64,000 bases of DNA, from positions 620,001 through 684,000 of the forward strand of contig CAXXXQ010000002.1 in assembly GCA_963677355.2 (NCBI GenBank). Direction: 5' to 3'. The notes beneath the pieces were generated by a model. That model saw nothing but the letters and a program-made list of their open reading frames with translations. It ran no database searches and was not told the DNA's origin. This document shows positions 33,995-42,708 of the stretch, piece by piece. A program made the translations under genes and the position numbers. The DNA comes from Thiomicrorhabdus sp963677355. GTDB lineage: Bacteria; Pseudomonadota; Gammaproteobacteria; Thiomicrospirales; Thiomicrospiraceae. Every line of letters starts with the position of its first letter. The first letter of the stretch is position 1.

Positions 33995-35788
33995 TCAAGC
34001 ACCTATTAACCATTGCGACAATTTTTGCAGATCGGAATCGACTTTTAAAACCACTCGGTCTGCCGGCGGGGCCATTAATCTCAGTTCGGTTTTACGAAGT
34101 TCGTCTCTCCTAAAATAGTGGCAACTGCATGATTGACCAGGCGCTGAACGTTTTAAAATCTGTTCCAACTGAGCTTTACTGGTGATTCGAATATCGTTCA
34201 AGGCGATCACCAAGTCGCCTGCTGCCAAGCCCGCCTGACATGCCGATTGGTTATTCCAAACATGAGTGATTTTCAGTCCGGATTCACCTGCTGTGACATT
34301 CGCCCCCAAACTGGTTGCTAGTCGAACAGTCGGGGCGTCACTGGCTAACCCGCCTTGGTCATCCAGATTCTGTGCGGGTTGTAAATCAAAATGAATACCG
34401 AACGGTTTAAATAAATCATCGAACGGCAAGTCTTCGGTCGCAAACAAGTAGCGTTCAAAAAATGAATCCAAATTTAAGCCACTGATTTCGGAACAGATCG
34501 CCTCGATTTCGCCGTCTTGCAAGCCGATACCTTTGCTTCCGAACGTTTCCCAAAGGTGCAATAAAACATCATCCAAGGATTTCTTGCCGGACGTTTCCGC
34601 TCTGATTTTCAAATCCAGTGCCAAGGCGATCAAACTGCCTTTGGTGTAATAGCTAATAATGGCATTAGGGGCATTTTCATCCTGCTGGTAAAACTTGGTC
34701 CAAGTAAACCAGCTGGATTCGGCAACCGATTGTTTAAAGCGTCCCGGCATCCGATAGACTCGTGTCATCTCCTTAGCTAACACTTTCAGGTAAGTCTGGT
34801 GATCGATAATTCCTGCGCGTTGCAGAATCAATGAATCATAGTAGGAAGTGACACCTTCGAACCACCATAGCTGATTGGTATAGACAGGGGACTGCAAATC
34901 AGAATCCTGATAGACCTTAGGCTGAATGCGTTTTACATTCCAAGTATGGAAATATTCATGGCTGCATAATTCCAGAAACTGTAGGTACTCGTCGGTGGGT
35001 TCTTGCATACCCGGAAACGGCAAGTCATTGCGGCTGCATATCAATGCGGTCGAGTTCCTATGTTCCAAGCCACCATAATCGCTTCCGGTCACCATGACTT
35101 GAAACAGATAATAGTCAATTGGAGCCGGATTGCCGAACAAGTTCAACTCGGTCTCACAGATTTTGATCAAATCTTGCTTTAAGCGTTCTTCATCCAATTC
35201 AAATAGTCCTGTGAGCACCATTTTGTGCGGGATGCCATTGGCTTCAAAATCGATTTCGGTGTAATTTCCCATTTCGACCGGATAATCTATCAAAGCGCTA
35301 TAACTCTCTGCCTGATAAGTTCCAAAACCATTGGTATCGACATCAAGACTCGGCATGCCGGTGGCCACTTTCCAGCTCTGTTCACTAGAATGTGACGACG
35401 CTTCCATCGTAAGCTGACAAGGGAGCTCTTCAAATCCAAGGATTTCCATAAAGGTTGAGGTACCGTTGAAAAATGCGTGTGATTCATCAAAGTGTGCGCT
35501 TCGAACGGAAAGATCCCATGCGTAAACTTCATATTCGACAGTTACGCTCTGCTCACAAGCAAAAGCCCAATTCGATTTATCGATTAGGCTCAACTCCACC
35601 TTATCTCCCGCGTGAGTATTAACCTGCAAACCAATGATATTTTTAGAAAAGTCTCTTATTAGATAACTACCCGGAATCCAGTTGGGTAAACGCATTTTCT
35701 GTACCGGTTGCTGCGGTTGATCAATTTCGATTTTAACTTTGAAAAGGTGGGCTTTCGGGTCATTGGCACTAATACGGTATCGAATCAT
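33995..35788 (-). CDS. M61 family metallopeptidase with PDZ domain
   Basis: A 597-residue member of the M61 glycyl aminopeptidase family. An N-terminal beta domain (about 1-170) is followed by the gluzincin catalytic domain with the zinc motif HEYFHTWNVKRIQP near residue 275 and the downstream glutamate in WWFEGVTSYY. A C-terminal PDZ domain (about 495-590, HVWNNQSACQAGLAAGDLVIALN) completes it. No signal peptide is visible, so it is probably cytoplasmic. Members cleave N-terminal Gly or Ala from peptides; biological role in bacteria is poorly known. Confidence 0.92.
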   Translation of the reverse strand: MIRYRISANDPKAHLFKVKIEIDQPQQPVQKMRLPNWIPGSYLIRDFSKNIIGLQVNTHAGDKVELSLIDKSNWAFACEQSVTVEYEVYAWDLSVRSAHFDESHAFFNGTSTFMEILGFEELPCQLTMEASSHSSEQSWKVATGMPSLDVDTNGFGTYQAESYSALIDYPVEMGNYTEIDFEANGIPHKMVLTGLFELDEERLKQDLIKICETELNLFGNPAPIDYYLFQVMVTGSDYGGLEHRNSTALICSRNDLPFPGMQEPTDEYLQFLELCSHEYFHTWNVKRIQPKVYQDSDLQSPVYTNQLWWFEGVTSYYDSLILQRAGIIDHQTYLKVLAKEMTRVYRMPGRFKQSVAESSWFTWTKFYQQDENAPNAIISYYTKGSLIALALDLKIRAETSGKKSLDDVLLHLWETFGSKGIGLQDGEIEAICSEISGLNLDSFFERYLFATEDLPFDDLFKPFGIHFDLQPAQNLDDQGGLASDAPTVRLATSLGANVTAGESGLKITHVWNNQSACQAGLAAGDLVIALNDIRITSKAQLEQILKRSAPGQSCSCHYFRRDELRKTELRLMAPPADRVVLKVDSDLQKLSQWLIGA

Positions 35789-35884
35789 ATCTTTATCTTT
35801 TTAATGGTCTCATTTATGTTAATGACGAATTTATTGTGTTCACGGTCATGTTTTTCACGCGATAACGGCAACTGAATTCAAAAG

Positions 35885-36871
35885 TCACTCCGGTACATGC
35901 AGCGGCACACAGAGCTTTTTATTTTTAATAGCAAACAACGTTTTAATGGTCAGGTGCACAATTAGCGCAGCAAGTATCGCCAGTAAAACGCTGCCAATAT
36001 AACTAAATAACATCAAATCCAGCTGTTCATACATAATGAAACTGGCAAGGGTAATGGCGGCAATCGGGAATGTATAGGCCCACCAAGACAAAGCAAACGG
36101 AACTTTAATAAATCGAGGCATTTGCACAAACAGCAAGATCGTTAGAAAAAGGGCGATATAGTACAAAATACGGGCAAAGTTATCGACACCGGCCATACCT
36201 TCAAGACTCATGTAAGAGATGAATCCCACCGCCGGAGGAGCAATCAATATAAATAACGTCGGTTCCAGGACTTTCATCATCGGCGGATGAAAGAACAAGC
36301 GATACATGACGATACTGTTCAAGATCAACCAGAAAACCAAACCGATACTAAAAAAGAACCAGCCAATTTCGGCGTTGGCAAAGTGTACCGCACCGATCGG
36401 AACCAGGATATTGCCAACTACGGGAATAAACCAAGCGGGGGTCATGTGGGTGACTTGCCATTTTTCATGGTGCACCCAATTATTCAATATAAATAACAGT
36501 AAACCGAAGTGAATAATCACCCCCAAATACCACATGTATTGTGCCGGCTGATAAGCTAAATCTTTAAAGATCATACTCAGCAACAGCAGACTGATACTAA
36601 ATGTCGGAAAAAAGTTTAAAGCAATCGGGTGGTCCACTTCCTTGGCCACGGCTAATGGGTACTTGATTAATTTAACTAGGTAGGCAACTGCCAGCAAAGT
36701 AAAGAAAATTGAGGTTAATAGGGCAAACGCAATAAAGATCATTTCAGATAACCCGAGCAGTTGATGCGCTTTTTGCAGACTCAAGGTCAATCCGCTGTAA
36801 CCCATGATGATGCCGAAGGTATTAATAGGAAAAAAAGATAATCTTTGTGCTTCTGCTACTTGTTCCGACAT
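35885..36871 (-). CDS. TehA/SLAC1-type (TDT family) membrane transporter, copy A
   Basis: A 328-residue integral membrane protein with about ten hydrophobic helices and the tellurite-resistance/dicarboxylate transporter (TDT) pattern: an early FGIIMGYSGLTLSL, the HMTPAWFIPVVGNILVP pair of helices and MKVLEPTLFILIAPPAVGF. The plant relative SLAC1 and bacterial TehA are anion channels. Natural ion unknown. The ATG at 36871 is preferred over a TTG at 36892 because AAAGG lies eight bases before it. It is divergent from a paralogue across an 87-base gap, an unusual arrangement. Confidence 0.87.
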   Translation of the reverse strand: MSEQVAEAQRLSFFPINTFGIIMGYSGLTLSLQKAHQLLGLSEMIFIAFALLTSIFFTLLAVAYLVKLIKYPLAVAKEVDHPIALNFFPTFSISLLLLSMIFKDLAYQPAQYMWYLGVIIHFGLLLFILNNWVHHEKWQVTHMTPAWFIPVVGNILVPIGAVHFANAEIGWFFFSIGLVFWLILNSIVMYRLFFHPPMMKVLEPTLFILIAPPAVGFISYMSLEGMAGVDNFARILYYIALFLTILLFVQMPRFIKVPFALSWWAYTFPIAAITLASFIMYEQLDLMLFSYIGSVLLAILAALIVHLTIKTLFAIKNKKLCVPLHVPE

Positions 36872-36958
36872 AGTATTAACCTTTATTATCAAACAATATA
36901 AGTTTCAGCTTATTATACGTAAATGATTCAGTCAAAAGGCGCTTAAGAAATAAAACAG

Positions 36959-37972
36959 ATGTATTTAAAAAAGTTCGAATTCACACCATCCATCGTTTAT
37001 TTTGGATTGCCCATGGGCGTTATCGGTTTCGGGCTGAATTTACAGCATTTTTTGGCCATGTTTCAACTGCAACAAAACTGGGCGCTACCGGTCTTGTTTA
37101 TCGGTTGGTTTAGCTTTACCTGGCTAAGCTTTCACTATATCAAAAATGCTCTTAACCGCATCAAACGCTCAGAAATGTTTGGCGAGTGGGTAAATCCTTT
37201 CAAGCGCTCATTTTTACCGGCGATCACTTTGACCTTGATGCTGATATTAATCAGCATATATCAAACCTTTTCGCTCGACCATAGTAGCGTGTTGTTTTAC
37301 CTGCTGATTGCTGCCATTCTGAGCCATCTGTTTGTAAATCTTTTCCTTATAAATGGCTGGTTATATTCCGATCAAGTCCGACTGGATGATTTAAAGCCAA
37401 CCTGGTTTATCTTAATCTCCGGTAACTTTGTAGTCGTGATTAGCTTGATGGTTATCTATCACCCGGCTACCGACAGCCTGTTTTTTGAAATTGCTATGTT
37501 CTTTTATGCCATAGGCATCTTTATCTGGTTGGCCTTTGTCACCATTCTGTTCTATCGATTACTGTTTCATACCGCGCTTAATATGGCGCTTAGACCCAGC
37601 TTATTTATCTTTCTGGCGCCTCCTTCACTGGCCAGTATTGCATCGGTGCTTATTTCCAACAGCTATCTGCACACCTCACAAATCAGTTCAGAGGCGATTC
37701 AGTTAGTGGCCTGGATCAGTTACAGCTTTGCATCCGTTATGTTTGCGCTTTGGATCGTTCACTTGAAATCATTCATCGAGAGCGGTTTGAGCATCACCGG
37801 CTGGTCTTACGTTTACCCTTTATCCGCTTATGGTTTGGCAACCCAGTTTTTCGCCGAGGCTTTCGACAGCTTAACGCTTAAAATCTATAGCTTCTCTTTA
37901 TTGCTTCTGGTCAGTGTCATCATCCTGTTACTGTTCCACCGTCTTTATCGAATCGCTTATCCAAAACCGTAA
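36959..37972 (+). CDS. TehA/SLAC1-type (TDT family) membrane transporter, copy B
   Basis: A 337-residue paralogue of the adjacent divergent gene. Matching segments occur in the same order: YFGLPMGVIGFGLNLQ near the N-terminus, LKPTWFILISGNFVVVIS, YRLLFHTALNMALRPSLFIFLAPPSLA and a penultimate WSYVYPLSAYGLATQ. About ten membrane helices are predicted. Copy A keeps the Pro-rich HMTPAW form, copy B DLKPTW. The two may form different channels or a heteromeric complex with shared regulation. The start has no strong ribosome site (AGAAATAAAACAG). Confidence 0.85.
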   Translation: MYLKKFEFTPSIVYFGLPMGVIGFGLNLQHFLAMFQLQQNWALPVLFIGWFSFTWLSFHYIKNALNRIKRSEMFGEWVNPFKRSFLPAITLTLMLILISIYQTFSLDHSSVLFYLLIAAILSHLFVNLFLINGWLYSDQVRLDDLKPTWFILISGNFVVVISLMVIYHPATDSLFFEIAMFFYAIGIFIWLAFVTILFYRLLFHTALNMALRPSLFIFLAPPSLASIASVLISNSYLHTSQISSEAIQLVAWISYSFASVMFALWIVHLKSFIESGLSITGWSYVYPLSAYGLATQFFAEAFDSLTLKIYSFSLLLLVSVIILLLFHRLYRIAYPKP

Positions 37973-38011
37973 TCACTCTCTGAACATACTTAGTCTGTTA
38001 CTGATTTAAGA

Positions 38012-38040
38012 TTCCGCCAGATAGATTCTCCGTTTATAAT
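38012..38040 (+). promoter_or_regulatory. Candidate promoter for gltX
   Basis: A perfect TATAAT (38035-38040) with a weak TTCCGC 17 bases upstream. It overlaps an alternative GTG start of gltX, which argues that the shorter start is the real one. Confidence 0.5.
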
Positions 38041-38079
38041 GTGCGTTTTCAATTCACTACAAAATTTTGGAGTCTTTCT

Positions 38080-39492
38080 GTGATTCGTACTCGTTTTGCA
38101 CCCAGTCCAACCGGCTACTTACATATTGGTGGCGTAAGAACCGCTCTTTATTCATGGTTATATGCAAAAAAACAGGGGGGAGAATTCATCCTCCGTATTG
38201 AAGATACGGATCTGGAACGTTCAACGGAAGAATCGGTCAATGCCATTCTGGAAGGTATGAGCTGGCTTGGCCTGGATTACGATCAGGGGCCGATCTATCA
38301 AACACACCGTTTTGAACGTTATAAAGAGATCATTCAACAGCTATTCGATCAAGGGTTGGCTTACTACTGTTATGCCACACCTGAAGAGTTGGACGAAATG
38401 CGTGAACAACAAAAAGCCGCAGGGGAGAAGCCTCGCTATGACGGTCGTTATCGTGATTTTAGCGGAGAACCGCCGGCTGGAATTGATCCTGTTATCCGCT
38501 TTAAAAACCCACTAGACGGCGATGTGGTTATCGATGATTTGGTAAAAGGCCAAGTCGTTATTAACAATAAAGAGCTTGATGATCTGGTTATCGCTCGTTC
38601 TGACGGCACACCAACCTATAACTTAACCGTAGTGGTCGATGATTGGGATATGGGCGTAACGCATATCATCCGTGGCGACGACCATCTTAATAATACACCT
38701 CGCCAGATCAACCTCTATAAAGCGATTGGTGCGGACATACCTAAATTTGCTCATATTCCTATGGTACTGGGTGAAGATGGTAGTCGACTTTCCAAACGTC
38801 ATGGTGCGGTCAGCGTCCTACAATATAAAGAGCAAGGCTTCCTGCCGGAAGCGCTTTTGAACTATCTGGTGCGTTTGGGCTGGTCTTATGGTGATCAGGA
38901 AGTTTTTACTATTGATGAAATGGTCAAGTATTTCGATCTGAATAATGTCAACAGTTCACCATCTGCATTTGATATGACCAAATTAACCTGGATCAACGAG
39001 CAGCATATTAAGAATGCCGCCAAAGAACACCTCGCAACACATCTATCACCATTTGTTGCTGAATTAGGTTGTGATCTATCTCAAGGGCCTGCACTGGATG
39101 AAGTAGCGGACTTGCTACGTGACCGCGCTAAAACTCTAGTTGAGATGGCAGAAGGGGCAGTTTACTTCTACAGCGATTTCGAAGAGTTTGAAGCAGGTGC
39201 TGCCAAGAAACACTTAAGACCAGCCGCTGAAGAGGCTTTGACTACTCTATTAGGCAAACTAGAAGCCTTGGATACCTGGCAAGCAACGCCTATCCATGAA
39301 GCAATCAATGATACCGCCACAGAACTTGAAGTCGGAATGGGCAAGGTGGGTATGCCGTTACGTGTAGCGATTACAGGAGGAGGGCAATCTCCTGCCATCG
39401 ATGCTACGGCTGAACTAATCGGTAAAGAACGTTGTTTAACCCGCATCAAAATGGCTTTAGAGTTTATTGAAGCACGTAAAGCCGCTCAGTAA
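38080..39492 (+). CDS. gltX: glutamate--tRNA ligase
   Basis: Charges tRNA-Glu. The GTG at 38080 gives 470 residues starting MIRTRFAPSPTG, the family start, with GGAG seven bases before it; the longer frame from 38041 would begin inside a -10 box. Class I signatures: SPTGYLHIGG (HIGH, about residues 8-17) and RLSKRHG (KMSKS equivalent, about 236-242). A C-terminal anticodon-binding domain follows. Its two cognate tRNA-Glu genes lie just downstream. The absence of a second GlnRS-like feature is as expected for a discriminating GltX; that cannot be proven by eye. Confidence 0.96.
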   Translation: MIRTRFAPSPTGYLHIGGVRTALYSWLYAKKQGGEFILRIEDTDLERSTEESVNAILEGMSWLGLDYDQGPIYQTHRFERYKEIIQQLFDQGLAYYCYATPEELDEMREQQKAAGEKPRYDGRYRDFSGEPPAGIDPVIRFKNPLDGDVVIDDLVKGQVVINNKELDDLVIARSDGTPTYNLTVVVDDWDMGVTHIIRGDDHLNNTPRQINLYKAIGADIPKFAHIPMVLGEDGSRLSKRHGAVSVLQYKEQGFLPEALLNYLVRLGWSYGDQEVFTIDEMVKYFDLNNVNSSPSAFDMTKLTWINEQHIKNAAKEHLATHLSPFVAELGCDLSQGPALDEVADLLRDRAKTLVEMAEGAVYFYSDFEEFEAGAAKKHLRPAAEEALTTLLGKLEALDTWQATPIHEAINDTATELEVGMGKVGMPLRVAITGGGQSPAIDATAELIGKERCLTRIKMALEFIEARKAAQ

Positions 39493-39531
39493 CCTTTACA
39501 CCTCTCCAGTCCAGTCACGGGCTAAACTAAA

Positions 39532-39563
39532 AGCCACTCACTATACAAGAGTGGCTTTTTTAT
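39532..39563 (+). terminator. Rho-independent terminator after gltX
   Basis: AGCCACTC/GAGTGGCT forms a perfect 8-bp stem with a 9-base loop and is followed by six T, 40 bases past the gltX stop. Confidence 0.88.
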
Positions 39564-39678
39564 ATCTTATAAACAAAACTCCTTCTTGAATCATACGCTT
39601 ACAACGCCCGTTATGCGTATCAAAATCGGCTACTGAAATCGGTATTAAAAAAAGTGTCATTTTTTTTACATTTTAGTC

Positions 39679-39706
39679 TTGACGATGATGGGCAACTCTA
39701 TATAAT
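39679..39706 (+). promoter_or_regulatory. Promoter of the tRNA cluster
   Basis: TTGACG (39679-39684) and TATAAT (39701-39706) with 16 bases between, an A/T-rich stretch upstream, and only about 12 bases from the probable start site to the first tRNA base. This is typical of a stable-RNA promoter. Confidence 0.75.
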
Positions 39707-39724
39707 ACGCATCCATCAGCTCGA

Positions 39725-39800
39725 GGGGCTATAGCTCAGCTGGGAGAGCGCAACACTGGCAGTGTTGAGGTCAGCGGTTCGATCCCGCTTAGCTCCACCA
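39725..39800 (+). tRNA. tRNA-Ala (anticodon GGC)
   Basis: Full cloverleaf of 76 bases with encoded CCA. Acceptor stem GGGGCTA pairs with TAGCTCC (one G-U), the anticodon stem is CAACA/TGTTG around loop CTGGCAG, and the T arm has GTTCGATCC. Reads GCC/GCU alanine codons. First gene of the cluster. Confidence 0.96.
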
Positions 39801-39869
39801 AGTTGATAAGCACAGTCCGTCAGAAAAAACCACTAGGCCGGTTTATTTAAAGCTGATGAACTACAAAGT

Positions 39870-39945
39870 GTCCCGTTCGTCTAGAGGCCTAGGACACGGC
39901 CCTTTCACGGCTGTAACAGGGGTTCGACTCCCCTACGGGACGCCA
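39870..39945 (+). tRNA. tRNA-Glu (anticodon TTC), copy 1
   Basis: 76 bases with encoded CCA. Acceptor stem GTCCCGT/ACGGGAC, anticodon loop CTTTCAC, T arm GGTTCGACTCC. Identical to the second copy 261 bases downstream. It follows its synthetase gene gltX. Confidence 0.97.
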
Positions 39946-39949
39946 CTTT

Positions 39950-40025
<76 letters not shown>

Positions 40026-40130
40026 AATTCTAGTGTGTTGACGACCTAGGCTAAAACAATCGTCAGCAGACTTTTAAATGTCAGCAATGATATTTAAGAA
40101 CCGCTAATAACTAGTTATTAGCAACAATTT

Positions 40131-40206
40131 GTCCCGTTCGTCTAGAGGCCTAGGACACGGCCCTTTCACGGCTGTAACAGGGGTTCGACTCCCCTACGGG
40201 ACGCCA
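40131..40206 (+). tRNA. tRNA-Glu (anticodon TTC), copy 2
   Basis: Base-for-base identical to the first tRNA-Glu, with the same encoded CCA. It lies 105 bases after tRNA-Gly and just before the cluster's terminator. Confidence 0.97.
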
Positions 40207-40212
40207 CATATT

Positions 40213-40247
40213 AAAACCCGCATCAGAGTAATCTATGCGGGTTTTTT
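40213..40247 (+). terminator. Rho-independent terminator of the tRNA cluster
   Basis: CCCGCAT/ATGCGGG forms a 7-bp stem (extended by A-T pairs) with an 11-base loop, preceded by four A and followed by six T, seven bases after the last tRNA. Confidence 0.9.
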
Positions 40248-40358
40248 ATTGTCTATAGAATTTGCGGATAACAAGAAAGTAGGGGCTGGTAAGGCTTGTA
40301 TCTTTAAACGTGTTTTAAAGCAATACAAGCCAATCAATACGGAATGAAAATCAGATTT

Positions 40359-42521
40359 CTAGGTCTCTACCGATACAGATTCGATATTCGGAATCACTTC
40401 GATATGATCCAGAAGATCTCCTAGGTTGGTTGCATAGTTGAGTTTAACGGTCAATTTCATGGTGACCGAGTTATCCCGCTCATTGGTCTCGGTTTGCGAG
40501 CCAATCAGGTTGATATCCAAGTCCGTCAAAGTCGCCATGACATCTCGCAACAAACCTTTTCGGTCAAATGCAATAACATGTAGCTCGGCTTTAAAACTCG
40601 GCTTCTCTGCTGCATCTCGATCCCATGAAACCTCAATCAGACGTTTCTTATCTTCATGCGACAAATTCAACACATTTGGACAATCGGTTTTATGTATCGT
40701 GACGCCACGGCCACGAGTAACGAAACCGGTAATATCGTCATACGGTACCGGGTTACAGCAGGGAGCCAAACTAGTAGAGATATGAACCGCCCCAACCACA
40801 TAGGCTTCCGCTTTCTGATCACCTTCACGCTTGGCTGCTTGCTTGGCAAAAGTTAAGCTTCGTTGCAATTCAGCCGCTTTTTCCGGTCTCAGTTCAGATT
40901 GAATAGCATGGGTTAACTGACGTTCATTAATACGCCCTTTACCAATGTCTTCAAAAAAGGTCTCTGCCTGTTCAGCCTTAAACCTTTCCAGGATTTTATT
41001 TAAGGACACCGATTCGGCATGCAGGCGCTTAATCTCTTTCTGATAAAGAGATTCACCCGCCATGATATTTTCGGCTTTATTCTGTCTATTGAACCAGCTA
41101 CGAACTTTGTTACGCGCACTGTTACTGGTCAGGTAACCCAAGTTAGGGTTAAGCCAGTTACGGCTGGGTTCTCCGTTTTTAATTGTCAGTACTTCAACTT
41201 TGTCGCCAGTCTTCAAACCATAACTTAACGGCTGAATGCGACCGTTAACTTTGGCACCGCGACAACGATGCCCCAACTCGGTATGAATTTGATAGGCAAA
41301 GTCGAGCGGGGTGGCACCTTGTCTGAGTGTAATAATCTCATTATTAGGGGTCATTACATAGATGTGGTTACTCTGCAGTTCGGTACTAATTTCGCGGAAC
41401 ACATCCGGATCATCCGAGCTCTCCAGAATCTGACGGATATTGGCGATACTGCGCTCAAGATTCTGATCAAAACCGCTATGACCACCTTCTTTATATAGCC
41501 AGTGGGCTGCGACACCGTATTCGGCATGATGGTGCATCTCCGGTGTCCGAATCTGGATCTCAACCGTTTTGCCTTCAGGCCCGATAATAACAGTATGAAT
41601 AGATTGGTAACCGTTTTCTTTCGGCGTCGTAATATAGTCGTCAAACTCATGTTTGACGTAGTTCCAGCGACTATGAATTAAACCGAGCGTTTCGTAGCAA
41701 AGCTGAACCGAATCAACGTACACGCGAACTGCACGTAAATCATATAACTCATCAATCGGTAGCTGTTTCCGCTGCATCTTTTTCCAGATACTGTAAATAT
41801 GTTTAGGACGCCCGGCAATTTTGGCCTTAATATTGGCATCTTTAAGCATACCGTCAAGCGTTTGAATGACCGTTTGAATATAAGTTTCACGCTCTGAACG
41901 CTTGGACTGTAGCTGTTTAGCAATCGACTTGTATTCCTCGGGATGCAAATATCTAAAAGACAGATCTTCCAATTCCCATTTTAGCTGCGCTAAGCCGAGG
42001 CGATTTGCCAAAGGTGAAAAAATAAGTTCGGTTTCGGAAGCGATCTGATGGCGAATTTCTTCAGACTCATTTTTAAGCTCACGCAGCCGGGCAACGCGGT
42101 AGGCGAGCTTCATGATCATAATGCGAATATCAGAAGTCATAGCCAACAGCATCTGGCGTAAACGTTCATTCTGAACATCATCCGATTTGCGTTCGATATC
42201 AAAGTCTTTGAACTGGTTTAGTTTGCGAATACCTTGCACTAAATAAGCGGTCGCTTCACCGAAACGTTCTTCGATCTTCTCATAAGGATAGACTGGTTCA
42301 AGATTGGCATCGCTGAGCAGTGCGGCAATCAAAGTGTCGATATCAAGCTTGAGAGAGGCCAAAATCTCGGCTACGTTATAACTCCTGACCACGCCTTTTT
42401 GCGGCAGATTATCCGCCTCAATCGCCATTTCACAGGCCAGCATACAGCGCTCACGCTGTTCGTTTGACAGACGTTCGTCTTTAAATAGACGTTCATAAAG
42501 TTCTTTGGCTGAGTTATACAT
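40359..42521 (-). CDS. relA: GTP pyrophosphokinase RelA
   Basis: Ribosome-linked synthetase of the alarmone (p)ppGpp. The 720-residue product has an N-terminal HD region that is degenerate: the hydrolase HDxxED is replaced by LLSDANLEP, as in RelA and unlike SpoT. The synthetase domain contains GRPKHIYSIWKKM, the EFDD (ExDD) acidic motif and PKENGYQSIHT. TGS (from about 395, IYVMTPNNEIITLRQG), the conserved-cysteine domain (APCCNPVPYDDITG) and a C-terminal ACT domain follow. It acts with DksA, also encoded here. It is convergent with the tRNA cluster and divergent from dusA. Confidence 0.94.
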   Translation of the reverse strand: MYNSAKELYERLFKDERLSNEQRERCMLACEMAIEADNLPQKGVVRSYNVAEILASLKLDIDTLIAALLSDANLEPVYPYEKIEERFGEATAYLVQGIRKLNQFKDFDIERKSDDVQNERLRQMLLAMTSDIRIMIMKLAYRVARLRELKNESEEIRHQIASETELIFSPLANRLGLAQLKWELEDLSFRYLHPEEYKSIAKQLQSKRSERETYIQTVIQTLDGMLKDANIKAKIAGRPKHIYSIWKKMQRKQLPIDELYDLRAVRVYVDSVQLCYETLGLIHSRWNYVKHEFDDYITTPKENGYQSIHTVIIGPEGKTVEIQIRTPEMHHHAEYGVAAHWLYKEGGHSGFDQNLERSIANIRQILESSDDPDVFREISTELQSNHIYVMTPNNEIITLRQGATPLDFAYQIHTELGHRCRGAKVNGRIQPLSYGLKTGDKVEVLTIKNGEPSRNWLNPNLGYLTSNSARNKVRSWFNRQNKAENIMAGESLYQKEIKRLHAESVSLNKILERFKAEQAETFFEDIGKGRINERQLTHAIQSELRPEKAAELQRSLTFAKQAAKREGDQKAEAYVVGAVHISTSLAPCCNPVPYDDITGFVTRGRGVTIHKTDCPNVLNLSHEDKKRLIEVSWDRDAAEKPSFKAELHVIAFDRKGLLRDVMATLTDLDINLIGSQTETNERDNSVTMKLTVKLNYATNLGDLLDHIEVIPNIESVSVET

Positions 42522-42614
42522 AGGCGTATTTGACTGTATTTAAATATAATCGATAGCTTATTTTACTGGTTTACGCAGTTTTTGGCATCGCTTTATCCGC
42601 TATTTACACCATTA

Positions 42615-42639
42615 TTTGGCGCCAAACGAATAGTATAAT
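42615..42639 (+). promoter_or_regulatory. 12-bp palindrome TTTGGCGCCAAA overlapping a candidate dusA promoter
   Basis: The perfect palindrome (42615-42626) ends seven bases before TATAAT (42634-42639), so it covers the -35 to spacer region of a candidate dusA promoter. Such placement fits a repressor operator. The 187-base relA-dusA gap shows no gene. Confidence 0.45.
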
Positions 42640-42708
42640 GATATTTTACTGTGCTTAAAAAATTGCGATTGCTAAAATAAACATCTAAACCATTTTATAA
42701 AGCAAATA

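Noticed and set aside
40129..40347. 72-residue open frame over the second tRNA-Glu
   Set aside because: Same translated tRNA artefact, running on through the tRNA terminator; no ribosome site.
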